A DNA stretch of 5,027 nucleotides from an uncultured Lachnospiraceae bacterium (lineage in GTDB: Bacteria; Bacillota; Clostridia; Lachnospirales; Lachnospiraceae). The stretch is taken from positions 1 through 5,027 of the forward strand of contig CAUEYX010000065.1 of NCBI GenBank assembly GCA_959022495.1. The letters run 5' to 3'. Position 1 is the first letter of the stretch, and each line of letters opens with the position of its first letter. The position numbers were made by a program, and so were the translations under genes. The notes beneath the pieces are model-generated. The model saw only the letters and a list, made by a program, of their open reading frames with translations. It was not told where the DNA came from and searched no databases. Shown in pieces: positions 1 through 5,027 of the stretch.

Positions 1-73
1 GATTCAGATCAACCAGATCCCGGGCAATCTCTTCTGCCTCCGTTTCCTGCCCGGTATATTCTGACGATTTTCC
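1..73 (-). other. Open coding-like fragment running off the left edge, possible gene remnant
   Basis: On the minus strand, the frame that follows a TGA at 74-76 stays open for 24 codons to the window edge. The readable peptide includes EYTGQETEAEEIARDLVDLN, an acidic, helix-like stretch with natural-looking codons. There is no ATG, GTG or TTG in this frame and no ribosome binding site, so it cannot be the start of an intact gene as read here. It could be the remnant of a truncated gene downstream of the binding-protein gene, or a chance open frame. I do not recognise the family, and the evidence is too short for a function. Confidence 0.15.
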
Positions 74-78
74 TCAAA

Positions 79-91
79 GGGGCCTGACCCC
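79..91. repeat. Short GC palindrome, REP-like, just beyond the binding-protein stop
   Basis: GGGGCCTGACCCC forms a 4-bp all-GC stem (79-82 with 88-91) around a 5-nt loop. On the minus strand it lies about 22 bp after the TAA of the solute-binding protein gene and is followed by CTTTG-like sequence rather than a real T tract, so it is at best a weak terminator. Two direct copies of TTCACAC (93-99 and 104-110, 11 bp apart) sit beside it. The GGGGTC-centred palindrome resembles, from memory, REP sequences associated with IS200-like (RAYT) transposases. That link is an inference that needs a genome-wide copy count. Confidence 0.3.
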
Positions 92-113
92 GTTCACACT
101 TTCTTCACACAAA

Positions 114-1352
114 TTACTTCCCGTCTCTCTGCTGATCAAAGGATTCCTGCCATCCTTCCAGTACTTCTTCTGACGAGATATCTCCCATAAACCGTTCCTG
201 TTGGAGGTTCCACAGTTCACTCATATCGGTCCCGCTGAACCGTTCGTTAATCTCCAGGGCAGTTTTCCCCGGCTCAATATACTGATCATATAATTCCTGC
301 TGCCAGTCCGGCATGTCCATGATCTGGTCCTTAAATACCGGCATATGGTTCCACCCGGCATTGAATTCATTCATATTGTCCGGTTGGGAAAACCAGTCAA
401 GAAAGACCTTTGCTTCTTCCACATGAGAGGACTGCGCTGACACAGCGAACATTCCCTCCCCGCTCTTCACAGTAAGGATATCTCCCCGGTAAGGCACCGG
501 CACCATGCCAAGTTCTATATCCGGAGCCAGTTCCTGCACATCATTGATGAAAAACTGTCCTGACATATACATCGCCGTATTTCCCGCTGCCATAGCCTGT
601 ACCGCACTGTCATACGTGGCTTCGATATAATTATCATTTGTATATCCCTGCGTCCGCAGCGCCGCGAATTCATCCAGAATCTTACGATACTCTTCATTAT
701 TCCAGCTCATCTCCCCGGAAGATACCTTCTCATAATCTTCGTCTGTCATAATCTGGGAGACTGAAGCCGTAAATCCGATCGTAGCAGTCCACGAGTCTTT
801 ATCCGAGGCATACACCGGGATATAACCGGCATCCCGCAGTCTTCCGCACACAGAATAAAGCTCGTCCATAGACTGCGGCACGGAGGTCTGCAGCTCCTCA
901 AAGATTCCTTTATTATAGATCAATCCCACACTGCTGGACGATCCCACCGGAAGTCCGTACAATTTCCCATTAATTTTCTTATTCTCAAGCTGCTCCTCTT
1001 TGACTCTTGAGTACCAGCTCTCTTCCTCTCCCATTTCAACAAATTTCTCCGCCCCCACATCTGCCATCAGACTTTTGTCAATGCGGATCAAATCCGTCAG
1101 TTCTCCTGTCACAGCCTTTGTCTTGACCACCTCAATCCACTGATTATCGGGAATCCTCAGAACATCGATATGATATTGCGGGTATTCCTTTTCGAATCTG
1201 CTGACCTCATCTTTAAAAAAGTCTTTATAATGGGACTGGGGCATCATCAGCGAGAGTGTCACATTTTCATCCTGTTCCTTCACTTCTGGTCCTGAGCATC
1301 CTGCCAGCATCAGCGCTGAGGCAAGCGCAAGGACAATCTTCGTCTTTTTCAT
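114..1352 (-). CDS. ABC-type sugar solute-binding lipoprotein
   Basis: Extracellular substrate-binding protein of the UgpB/SBP_bac_1 class (412 aa), predicted to be lipid-anchored outside the membrane and to bind a sugar or oligosaccharide. The N-terminus is a lipoprotein signal peptide: Lys2-Lys3-Lys5, a hydrophobic core, then lipobox LAGC with the acylated Cys19. Family hallmarks follow: NGKLYGLPVG (128-137) before an IYNKGIFEEL segment, MAAGNTAMYMSG (254-265), MVPVPYRGD (283-291) and AKVFLDWFSQPDNM (314-327). Length is normal for the family. The ATG at 1350-1352 is chosen because it gives the signal peptide and has an AGAGGA site 6 nt upstream. The frame is open for 33 codons more, to an ATG at 1451, but that extension covers the promoter. 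The gene is divergent from the kinase/regulator pair, which probably controls it. No permease start follows in the 113 bp left in the window. The exact ligand cannot be read from the sequence. Confidence 0.93.
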   Translation of the reverse strand: MKKTKIVLALASALMLAGCSGPEVKEQDENVTLSLMMPQSHYKDFFKDEVSRFEKEYPQYHIDVLRIPDNQWIEVVKTKAVTGELTDLIRIDKSLMADVGAEKFVEMGEEESWYSRVKEEQLENKKINGKLYGLPVGSSSSVGLIYNKGIFEELQTSVPQSMDELYSVCGRLRDAGYIPVYASDKDSWTATIGFTASVSQIMTDEDYEKVSSGEMSWNNEEYRKILDEFAALRTQGYTNDNYIEATYDSAVQAMAAGNTAMYMSGQFFINDVQELAPDIELGMVPVPYRGDILTVKSGEGMFAVSAQSSHVEEAKVFLDWFSQPDNMNEFNAGWNHMPVFKDQIMDMPDWQQELYDQYIEPGKTALEINERFSGTDMSELWNLQQERFMGDISSEEVLEGWQESFDQQRDGK

Positions 1353-1358
1353 GCTTTT

Positions 1359-1364
1359 TCCTCT
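1359..1364 (-). promoter_or_regulatory. Ribosome binding site of the solute-binding protein gene
   Basis: Read on the minus strand, AGAGGA lies 6 nt before the ATG at 1350-1352. This fixes the start at the lipoprotein signal peptide rather than at the ATG 99 bp further upstream. Confidence 0.75.
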
Positions 1365-1398
1365 TATTGTAATCACCACACATTTCAGCAACAGATAC

Positions 1399-1407
1399 AG
1401 TATAGCA
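1399..1407 (-). promoter_or_regulatory. Extended -10 promoter for the solute-binding protein gene
   Basis: On the minus strand, TGCTATACT matches an extended -10 element (TGn followed by TATACT, one mismatch to TATAAT). Seventeen bases upstream is TTCCTT, a poor -35, as is common for extended -10 promoters and for genes needing an activator. The expected transcription start is near 1391-1393, giving a leader of about 40 nt that includes the ribosome binding site. The weak -35 fits control by the adjacent AraC-type regulator, but this is inference. Confidence 0.55.
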
Positions 1408-1446
1408 CAATCCTGATTGAGAAGGAACATATCTGGGAATGTAAAA

Positions 1447-1465
1447 TGCAAACCCCGCGTTTGTA
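1447..1465. promoter_or_regulatory. Imperfect 19-bp palindrome between the divergent promoters, candidate operator
   Basis: TGCAAAC (1447-1453) and GTTTGTA (1459-1465) form inverted arms matching at 6 of 7 positions around the spacer CCCGC. The site is centred at 1456, about 35 bp upstream of the kinase -35 box and about 50 bp upstream of the binding-protein -10. That position suits an activator or repressor acting on both genes. It does not match the CcpA cre consensus. AraC-type response regulators often use direct repeats, so the protein that binds here, if any, is unknown. Confidence 0.3.
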
Positions 1466-1490
1466 ATATCGCATCTTCTGCTTCGTTTAT

Positions 1491-1519
1491 TTGCTTTTTA
1501 CTATCCTCGATGATAAAAT
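1491..1519 (+). promoter_or_regulatory. Sigma-A-like promoter of the kinase/regulator operon
   Basis: TTGCTT (1491-1496) and TAAAAT (1514-1519) are separated by exactly 17 bp, and the -10 is extended by TG at 1511-1512 (TGATAAAAT). The expected start is near 1526, leaving a leader of about 33 nt. This is the best plus-strand promoter in the intergenic region and suggests a basal, constitutive level of the two-component pair. Confidence 0.6.
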
Positions 1520-1542
1520 AAAAACCATCAGAAACAGGGACA

Positions 1543-1551
1543 GAAGGGTGG
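1543..1551 (+). promoter_or_regulatory. Ribosome binding site of the histidine kinase gene
   Basis: GAAGGGTGG ends 7 nt before the ATG at 1559-1561. It is a fair match to the Firmicutes Shine-Dalgarno sequence and supports this start. The next codons are a Lys-rich stretch followed by the first membrane helix, as expected for an N-in sensor kinase. Confidence 0.6.
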
Positions 1552-1558
1552 AAAATCT

Positions 1559-3367
1559 ATGAAAAAAAAGAAATACTTCAATCAGCTTTTTATAACATAT
1601 TCCACCGTATTTCTTCTCCTGCTCACGGTGCTCTTTGCGGTAACCCTGATCTTCATCTACCGAGAGCAGTACACCCGCAATGTGGAAATTCGAAGCCAGC
1701 TTGTATCACAGATACAGACCCAGATGGACTCTTCCCTGAAGGGAATGGACCGGATTGCCACGGGTCTGATCTTCAACCGCAATTTCACTGATATTATGGC
1801 CGATTCCAAAGATTCATCAAATATACCCAAATATGATAATGAAATGCTCAGTTATTTCCTTATGCTGGATGCGCCTGATATCTCCACATACCGCATCATC
1901 GCCTTTAATGATGATGTCTATTACACGATGACAAAATCAGACGAAAATCCTTCTCACATCCGGGCAGCGTCCGCCAGCTACCACTGGAAATCCCTGATCC
2001 AGGACGCCCATGGAGAAAAAGTAATACTCCCGGTTCACCCTGACAGCTTTTCCGATGCAGGCACCCCCGTGTATTCTGTGGCCCGTTCCATTACAGATGG
2101 CAGAAATGTGTATGGGATCGTAGAAGTACAGAATGAGTACAGTTCAATCGAATCCATCTGCAGTCTGGACAATGTATCCGGCCAGGTCTCCCTCTTCGCG
2201 CCGGATGGCACGCAGATCTATCCCCTGACATCGGATGAGGGCCAGAAGGAGGATGCTCATTATAAGAGAATATACGATACCGTTTTCTCAAGGGAAGACA
2301 ACGAGGGAAGCTTCTTCCATAAAGGGACACAGCTGTCATACAGCACTTCTGACTATTCCGGCTGGACTGTGGTACTGAGCTGTTCCTTCCTCTCTCTGGT
2401 ACCTTTTGGAGCAGAGTCGCTTGTACTGATCTTCCTGGTCTTCCTATTCCTGGCAGGCACGGCACTCATCCTCTTCCGGGTCCTCACGCGCCGGATGGTC
2501 GCTCCTCTGAATGACTTAAACCAAGCGTTAAAAGAAGTCTCCCTGGACAATCTTTCCCTGGAACTTCCACGTACATATAATACGGAAGAGATCGAAAGCA
2601 TCAACCAGTCCTTCCAGAAAATGTTCGGTCATCTGAAAAATGCCATCAATGTCAGTATCCAGAGCCGCGCAAACGAAGAGCGCGCAAACTATCTGGCTCT
2701 TCAGTCTCAGATGAACCCACACACTATATATAACACGATCTCCATGATCGAATGCGCAGCCTATATGAATGATGACCAGGAAGTGTGTGAACTGTGTATC
2801 CGGTTCTCAAAAATGCTCCGCTACATCTCCGATTACACAAAAGACATCTATTCCGTTGAAGACGAGGTCAGCCATCTGCGGAATTATGCGTTCCTGATCC
2901 AGAAACGTTACGAAGGCAGGATGGACATCACCATCTCAGCTGATGAAAGCCTGCTTAAGGAACAGATTCCCAAGTTCACGCTCCAGCCATTGGTGGAAAA
3001 CTGTATCAATCACGGATTCTCCGCGGCAGTGGATCACTTCGCAGTGAATACATGTATCTCCGGCACCCCGGAATCATGGAAGATCCGCATTGTAGACAAT
3101 GGGTCCGGATTCACTCAGGAAAGTCTGGCACTCATCGCAGAACAGCTGCTAAAGGCTGACCGCGATCTGGAGAACCAAAATGAGATCATCAACCGTAAGA
3201 TCGGAAAGCTCGCTATCAGTAATATTTATATCCGCTGCAGGATTCTCTACCGTGACCGGTTCCATTTCACCTATGGGAATAATGAGGACGGCCCGGGAGC
3301 TTTCGTACAGATAGAAATTAAGAAAAACCAGCCAGACAAAAAAAACAGCCAGAGGTGGACAAAATGA
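1559..3367 (+). CDS. YesM/LytS-class membrane sensor histidine kinase
   Basis: Sensor histidine kinase (602 aa) of the type paired with YesN regulators in carbohydrate loci. A membrane helix at about 10-34 is followed by an extracellular domain of about 250 residues (35-283), probably Cache-like from its size and position. A second helix (about 286-308) leads to a HAMP linker (308-360, Pro316). The His_kinase domain (PF06580 type) has phospho-acceptor His388 in NPHTIYNT, where the family normally has NPHFLYNT. The ATPase domain shows the N box LQPLVENCINHG (475-486) and the G1 box DNGSGF (513-518). The G2 region (LAISNIYIR, 551-559) lacks the usual glycines of GIGLxN. Length is normal for the class. 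It is first in a two-gene operon with its own promoter, and its TGA overlaps the ATG of the regulator. It should autophosphorylate and pass phosphate to that regulator; the signal is unknown but probably a sugar or sugar-bound binding protein. Confidence 0.92.
   Translation: MKKKKYFNQLFITYSTVFLLLLTVLFAVTLIFIYREQYTRNVEIRSQLVSQIQTQMDSSLKGMDRIATGLIFNRNFTDIMADSKDSSNIPKYDNEMLSYFLMLDAPDISTYRIIAFNDDVYYTMTKSDENPSHIRAASASYHWKSLIQDAHGEKVILPVHPDSFSDAGTPVYSVARSITDGRNVYGIVEVQNEYSSIESICSLDNVSGQVSLFAPDGTQIYPLTSDEGQKEDAHYKRIYDTVFSREDNEGSFFHKGTQLSYSTSDYSGWTVVLSCSFLSLVPFGAESLVLIFLVFLFLAGTALILFRVLTRRMVAPLNDLNQALKEVSLDNLSLELPRTYNTEEIESINQSFQKMFGHLKNAINVSIQSRANEERANYLALQSQMNPHTIYNTISMIECAAYMNDDQEVCELCIRFSKMLRYISDYTKDIYSVEDEVSHLRNYAFLIQKRYEGRMDITISADESLLKEQIPKFTLQPLVENCINHGFSAAVDHFAVNTCISGTPESWKIRIVDNGSGFTQESLALIAEQLLKADRDLENQNEIINRKIGKLAISNIYIRCRILYRDRFHFTYGNNEDGPGAFVQIEIKKNQPDKKNSQRWTK
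3351..3358 (+). promoter_or_regulatory. Ribosome binding site that sets the regulator start, inside the kinase gene
   Basis: AGAGGTGG lies within the last codons of the kinase gene and ends 5 nt before the ATG at 3364-3366. The in-frame GTG at 3355-3357 is part of this Shine-Dalgarno sequence, so it is not the likely start. ATG overlaps the kinase stop as ATGA, which indicates translational coupling and roughly matched production of the two proteins. Confidence 0.75.
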
Positions 3368-4863
3368 AAATATTTATTGTTGAAGATGAAGTATTCGCTC
3401 TGAAAACATTGTGCAAAAAAGTCAGCGACCTAAGCCCCGACTATGAAGTCGTTGGGACCGCCGCTGACGGCGTAGAGGCGCTTCCCGGAATCCTCAAGAC
3501 CCAGCCTGCCATCGTGCTCACTGACATCCGCATGAGCCGGATGGACGGGCTCACCCTGGTCCAAAAGATGAAAGAGAACGGCGTATCCGCCATCCCCGTG
3601 GTCATCAGCGGTTACCAGGAATTTGAATATGCAAAACAGGCAATGCATCTTGGGGTCAAAGATTATCTCTTAAAGCCCATCGAACTAAATGAGCTCAAAG
3701 AATGTCTCGAATCCTGCCGGAAAAGGCTGGAAAAGACAAGCACGCCTCAAAATATCTATTCCTTTTTCGCGGGCAGCCAGGATCTCAATTTAAATGCCAT
3801 AACATCCGGCGGCAGCGTCCTGATCTGCTATCTGCTCTTCTGCACGCCTCTGAGCAACTCAGGGAGTCTGCTCCACCCGGTGGCTGGATATATCCCCAAC
3901 GCTGTGATAAAGGACTATTTCAACAGCCAGCTGCCCGGATATACAATATTAGGATTCGACGGAATATTCAGCAATGAGAAAGTGGTGCTCATCGGCTTTG
4001 AAGGTTCCCCGGAAGAGACCGACCGTCTTCTTCAAAAGCTGACTTTCGGACTGGCAGACCAGTTCCATTTCCCGGTCACTTGTTACTATATGTCCAGCCC
4101 CAAGGATATGATCGGCCCAAATATCCAGAACGCTCACGGGAACTGCGTGCGTAACATGATCCTGGGTACCAGCCGGTGCTGTCATACAGTTCCTCCTTCT
4201 GAACCCGCCGAAAACCTGACAGATCTCATTGAGCTTCTGTCACTTCTGATCCGGCAGGATGACAGGGAGCTGATCAACTCCAACATGCTCCGGCTGTGCA
4301 TGAAATGGAAGACCGAACAAAGAACCCTCGTTGCCAGCCAGGCTGACTTGATCTTCATCTTGAAAGCGCTGAACCAGAATTTCCACGAGAAAAAAGACCG
4401 CCGCATTGACTGTGTATTTTATGTGGAAAATATCTGCTGTTTCTCCTCTTCCTTCGAGGAGCTGGCATCGAATTTCTCCCTGCTTCTGACCGAACTATTC
4501 GGCGCCTCCAACGGTCCGGAAGATCAAACGCTCAAGGGGGAACAGCTGGTAGAAAAAATTGAGGCATACTTTCATGAGAACCTCTCCAGGAGCATCACCC
4601 TTCAGCTCCTGTCCGAGGAAATGAACGTATCCAAAGTCCATCTCTGCCGCGTATTCAAAAAGTACCGGAATATGACGCCAATCGATTCTTTCAACCGCAT
4701 GAAAATCGACCGCGCCCGCGAGCTGCTCACACAGTTTGCCGCGCTGCCGCTGCAGAAAATCTCCGATATGCTCGGGTTCAGCGACGTCTACTATTTCAGC
4801 AAGGTGTTTAAAAAGATCGAGGGAGTATCACCCTCCGCGTACAGGAAAAATTTAGAAAGTTAA
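3364..4863 (+). CDS. YesN-type response regulator with AraC-family DNA-binding domain
   Basis: Cytoplasmic response regulator and transcription factor (499 aa). The receiver domain (about 1-122) has the acidic pair Glu7-Asp8, phospho-acceptor Asp54 in LTDIRM, Ser82 in ISGYQEFEYA, Tyr101 and Lys104-Pro105. The residue after DIRM is Ser58 instead of the usual Pro. Residues 127-394 are divergent; the part around 150-275 (KVVLIGFEG, then FPVTCYYM) looks like the degenerate GGDEF-like domain known in YesN/CdaR proteins and lacks a GGDEF motif, so no cyclase activity is expected. The C-terminus (about 395-497) is an AraC double helix-turn-helix: first HTH near 412-431 (LCRVFKKY), second near 462-483, with GFSDVYYFSKVFKK and the closing GVSPSAYRK. 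Fourteen cysteines is a high number. The gene overlaps the kinase by 4 bp and is its obvious partner. Likely targets are the divergent binding-protein gene and linked sugar-use genes; this is inferred from context. Confidence 0.94.
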   Translation: MKIFIVEDEVFALKTLCKKVSDLSPDYEVVGTAADGVEALPGILKTQPAIVLTDIRMSRMDGLTLVQKMKENGVSAIPVVISGYQEFEYAKQAMHLGVKDYLLKPIELNELKECLESCRKRLEKTSTPQNIYSFFAGSQDLNLNAITSGGSVLICYLLFCTPLSNSGSLLHPVAGYIPNAVIKDYFNSQLPGYTILGFDGIFSNEKVVLIGFEGSPEETDRLLQKLTFGLADQFHFPVTCYYMSSPKDMIGPNIQNAHGNCVRNMILGTSRCCHTVPPSEPAENLTDLIELLSLLIRQDDRELINSNMLRLCMKWKTEQRTLVASQADLIFILKALNQNFHEKKDRRIDCVFYVENICCFSSSFEELASNFSLLLTELFGASNGPEDQTLKGEQLVEKIEAYFHENLSRSITLQLLSEEMNVSKVHLCRVFKKYRNMTPIDSFNRMKIDRARELLTQFAALPLQKISDMLGFSDVYYFSKVFKKIEGVSPSAYRKNLES

Positions 4864-4868
4864 ATCTG

Positions 4869-4908
4869 GATCTGCCGGGAGAACACTCATAGTGGTCAGC
4901 GGCAGATC
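4869..4908 (+). terminator. Long hairpin 5 bp after the regulator stop, possible terminator without a T tract
   Basis: GATCTGCCG (4869-4877) pairs perfectly with CGGCAGATC (4900-4908). Inside, GA-CACT (4881-4887, one mismatched A) pairs with AGTG-TC (4891-4897) around the loop CAT, so most of the 40 nt can fold. The plus-strand sequence after it is GGACGAAAACTT, with no run of T, so it is not a standard intrinsic terminator for this operon. It may stabilise the 3' end or be the first arm of the repeat-like segment that follows. Confidence 0.4.
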
Positions 4909-5027
4909 GGACGAAAACTTCGGAGCGGATTTTCGGGGACGTATTCTGCGCGGGGGTGTGGGTGGCTTCGGCTCCGCTCCACAGGGCAGGAAAAACTACA
5001 AAATCAGCGGACATGCTAAATACAAAG
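4909..5027. repeat. Structured GC-rich non-coding segment, candidate dispersed intergenic repeat
   Basis: No credible gene lies here. The segment has several exact inverted repeats: CGAAAA (4912-4917) with TTTTCG (4930-4935), and GGAGCGGA (4922-4929) with TCCGCTCC (4973-4980). CTTCGG occurs twice (4918-4923 and 4966-4971). A G-rich run (4952-4965) is followed by an AT-richer tail. The composition differs from the genes. The style resembles intergenic repeats seen many times per genome in Lachnospiraceae, but that is recollection and inference, and the right boundary may lie outside the window. Confidence 0.35.

Noticed and set aside
20..54. Inverted repeat CCGGGCA (20-26) with TGCCCGG (48-54), considered as a terminator.
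   Set aside because: The 21-nt loop is long and no T run follows on either strand; it may be chance in a coding-like stretch.
1353..1451. A 33-codon N-terminal extension of the solute-binding protein, starting at an ATG at 1451.
   Set aside because: The downstream ATG at 1352 opens a textbook lipoprotein signal peptide and has a good ribosome binding site. The extension covers the extended -10 promoter.
1353..1558. A CcpA cre site for catabolite repression.
   Set aside because: No 14-bp match to the TGnAAnCGnTnnCA pattern was found by eye on either strand.
2091..2465. A 124-codon minus-strand frame inside the kinase gene.
   Set aside because: It is antisense to a well-supported coding region, rich in Pro, Arg and Cys as shadow frames usually are, and has no family signature.
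3355..3363. GTG start for the response regulator, adding three residues.
   Set aside because: The GTG is part of the Shine-Dalgarno sequence, and the ATG at 3364 has correct spacing and the common ATGA overlap.
4935..4965. Possible G-quadruplex in the G-rich block.
   Set aside because: Only three runs of three or more G are present, with a 13-nt gap between the first two and a final GG, so it falls short of the usual pattern.
4808..5014. A 68-codon minus-strand reading frame across the end of the regulator gene and the 3' segment.
   Set aside because: It overlaps the conserved AraC domain codons antisense, has no clear ribosome binding site, and its peptide shows no domain-like pattern. The DNA is better explained by inverted repeats.
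1..5027. CRISPR array, tRNA, rRNA or a known riboswitch.
   Set aside because: No regularly spaced repeats, no tRNA-like arms and no recognisable aptamer were seen; nearly all the DNA is in three well-supported genes.

Overview
The window looks like an accessory carbohydrate-sensing locus from a low-to-mid-GC Gram-positive anaerobe, most likely a gut Clostridia of the Lachnospiraceae type. Three things point there: strong purine-rich ribosome binding sites, sigma-A-like promoters with extended -10 elements, and a YesM/YesN-type two-component pair beside a lipoprotein sugar-binding protein. The family placement is an inference from style and gene content, not from a marker gene.

Layout. Positions 1-113 hold no complete gene. 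They contain a short open fragment on the minus strand running off the left edge (1-73) and a small GC palindrome resembling a REP element (79-91). A lipoprotein ABC-type solute-binding protein lies on the minus strand (114-1352). A 206-bp divergent intergenic region (1353-1558) carries one promoter in each direction and a 19-bp imperfect palindrome between them. On the plus strand follow a membrane sensor histidine kinase of the YesM/LytS class (1559-3367) and, overlapping it by 4 bp (ATGA), a YesN-type response regulator with a receiver domain, a divergent middle domain and an AraC-type DNA-binding domain (3364-4863). The last 164 bp (4864-5027) are non-coding, GC-rich in the middle and full of inverted repeats. 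They start with a long hairpin 5 bp after the regulator stop and may be a dispersed intergenic repeat.

How it works together (inference). The kinase senses an extracellular signal, probably a sugar or a sugar-loaded binding protein, and phosphorylates Asp54 of the regulator. The regulator then binds DNA through its AraC domain, plausibly in the divergent intergenic region, and controls the binding-protein gene and perhaps its own operon. No permease or ATPase gene is visible: the 113 bp after the binding-protein stop contain no permease start. The binding protein may therefore work with permeases encoded elsewhere, or act as an extracytoplasmic co-sensor for the kinase.

Most of the window is a recognisable, ordinary cassette. 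The parts most worth a second look are the structured 3' segment, the REP-like palindrome at the left edge, the solute-binding protein without permeases, and unusual residues in the kinase catalytic motifs. I do not see clear evidence of a wholly new system.
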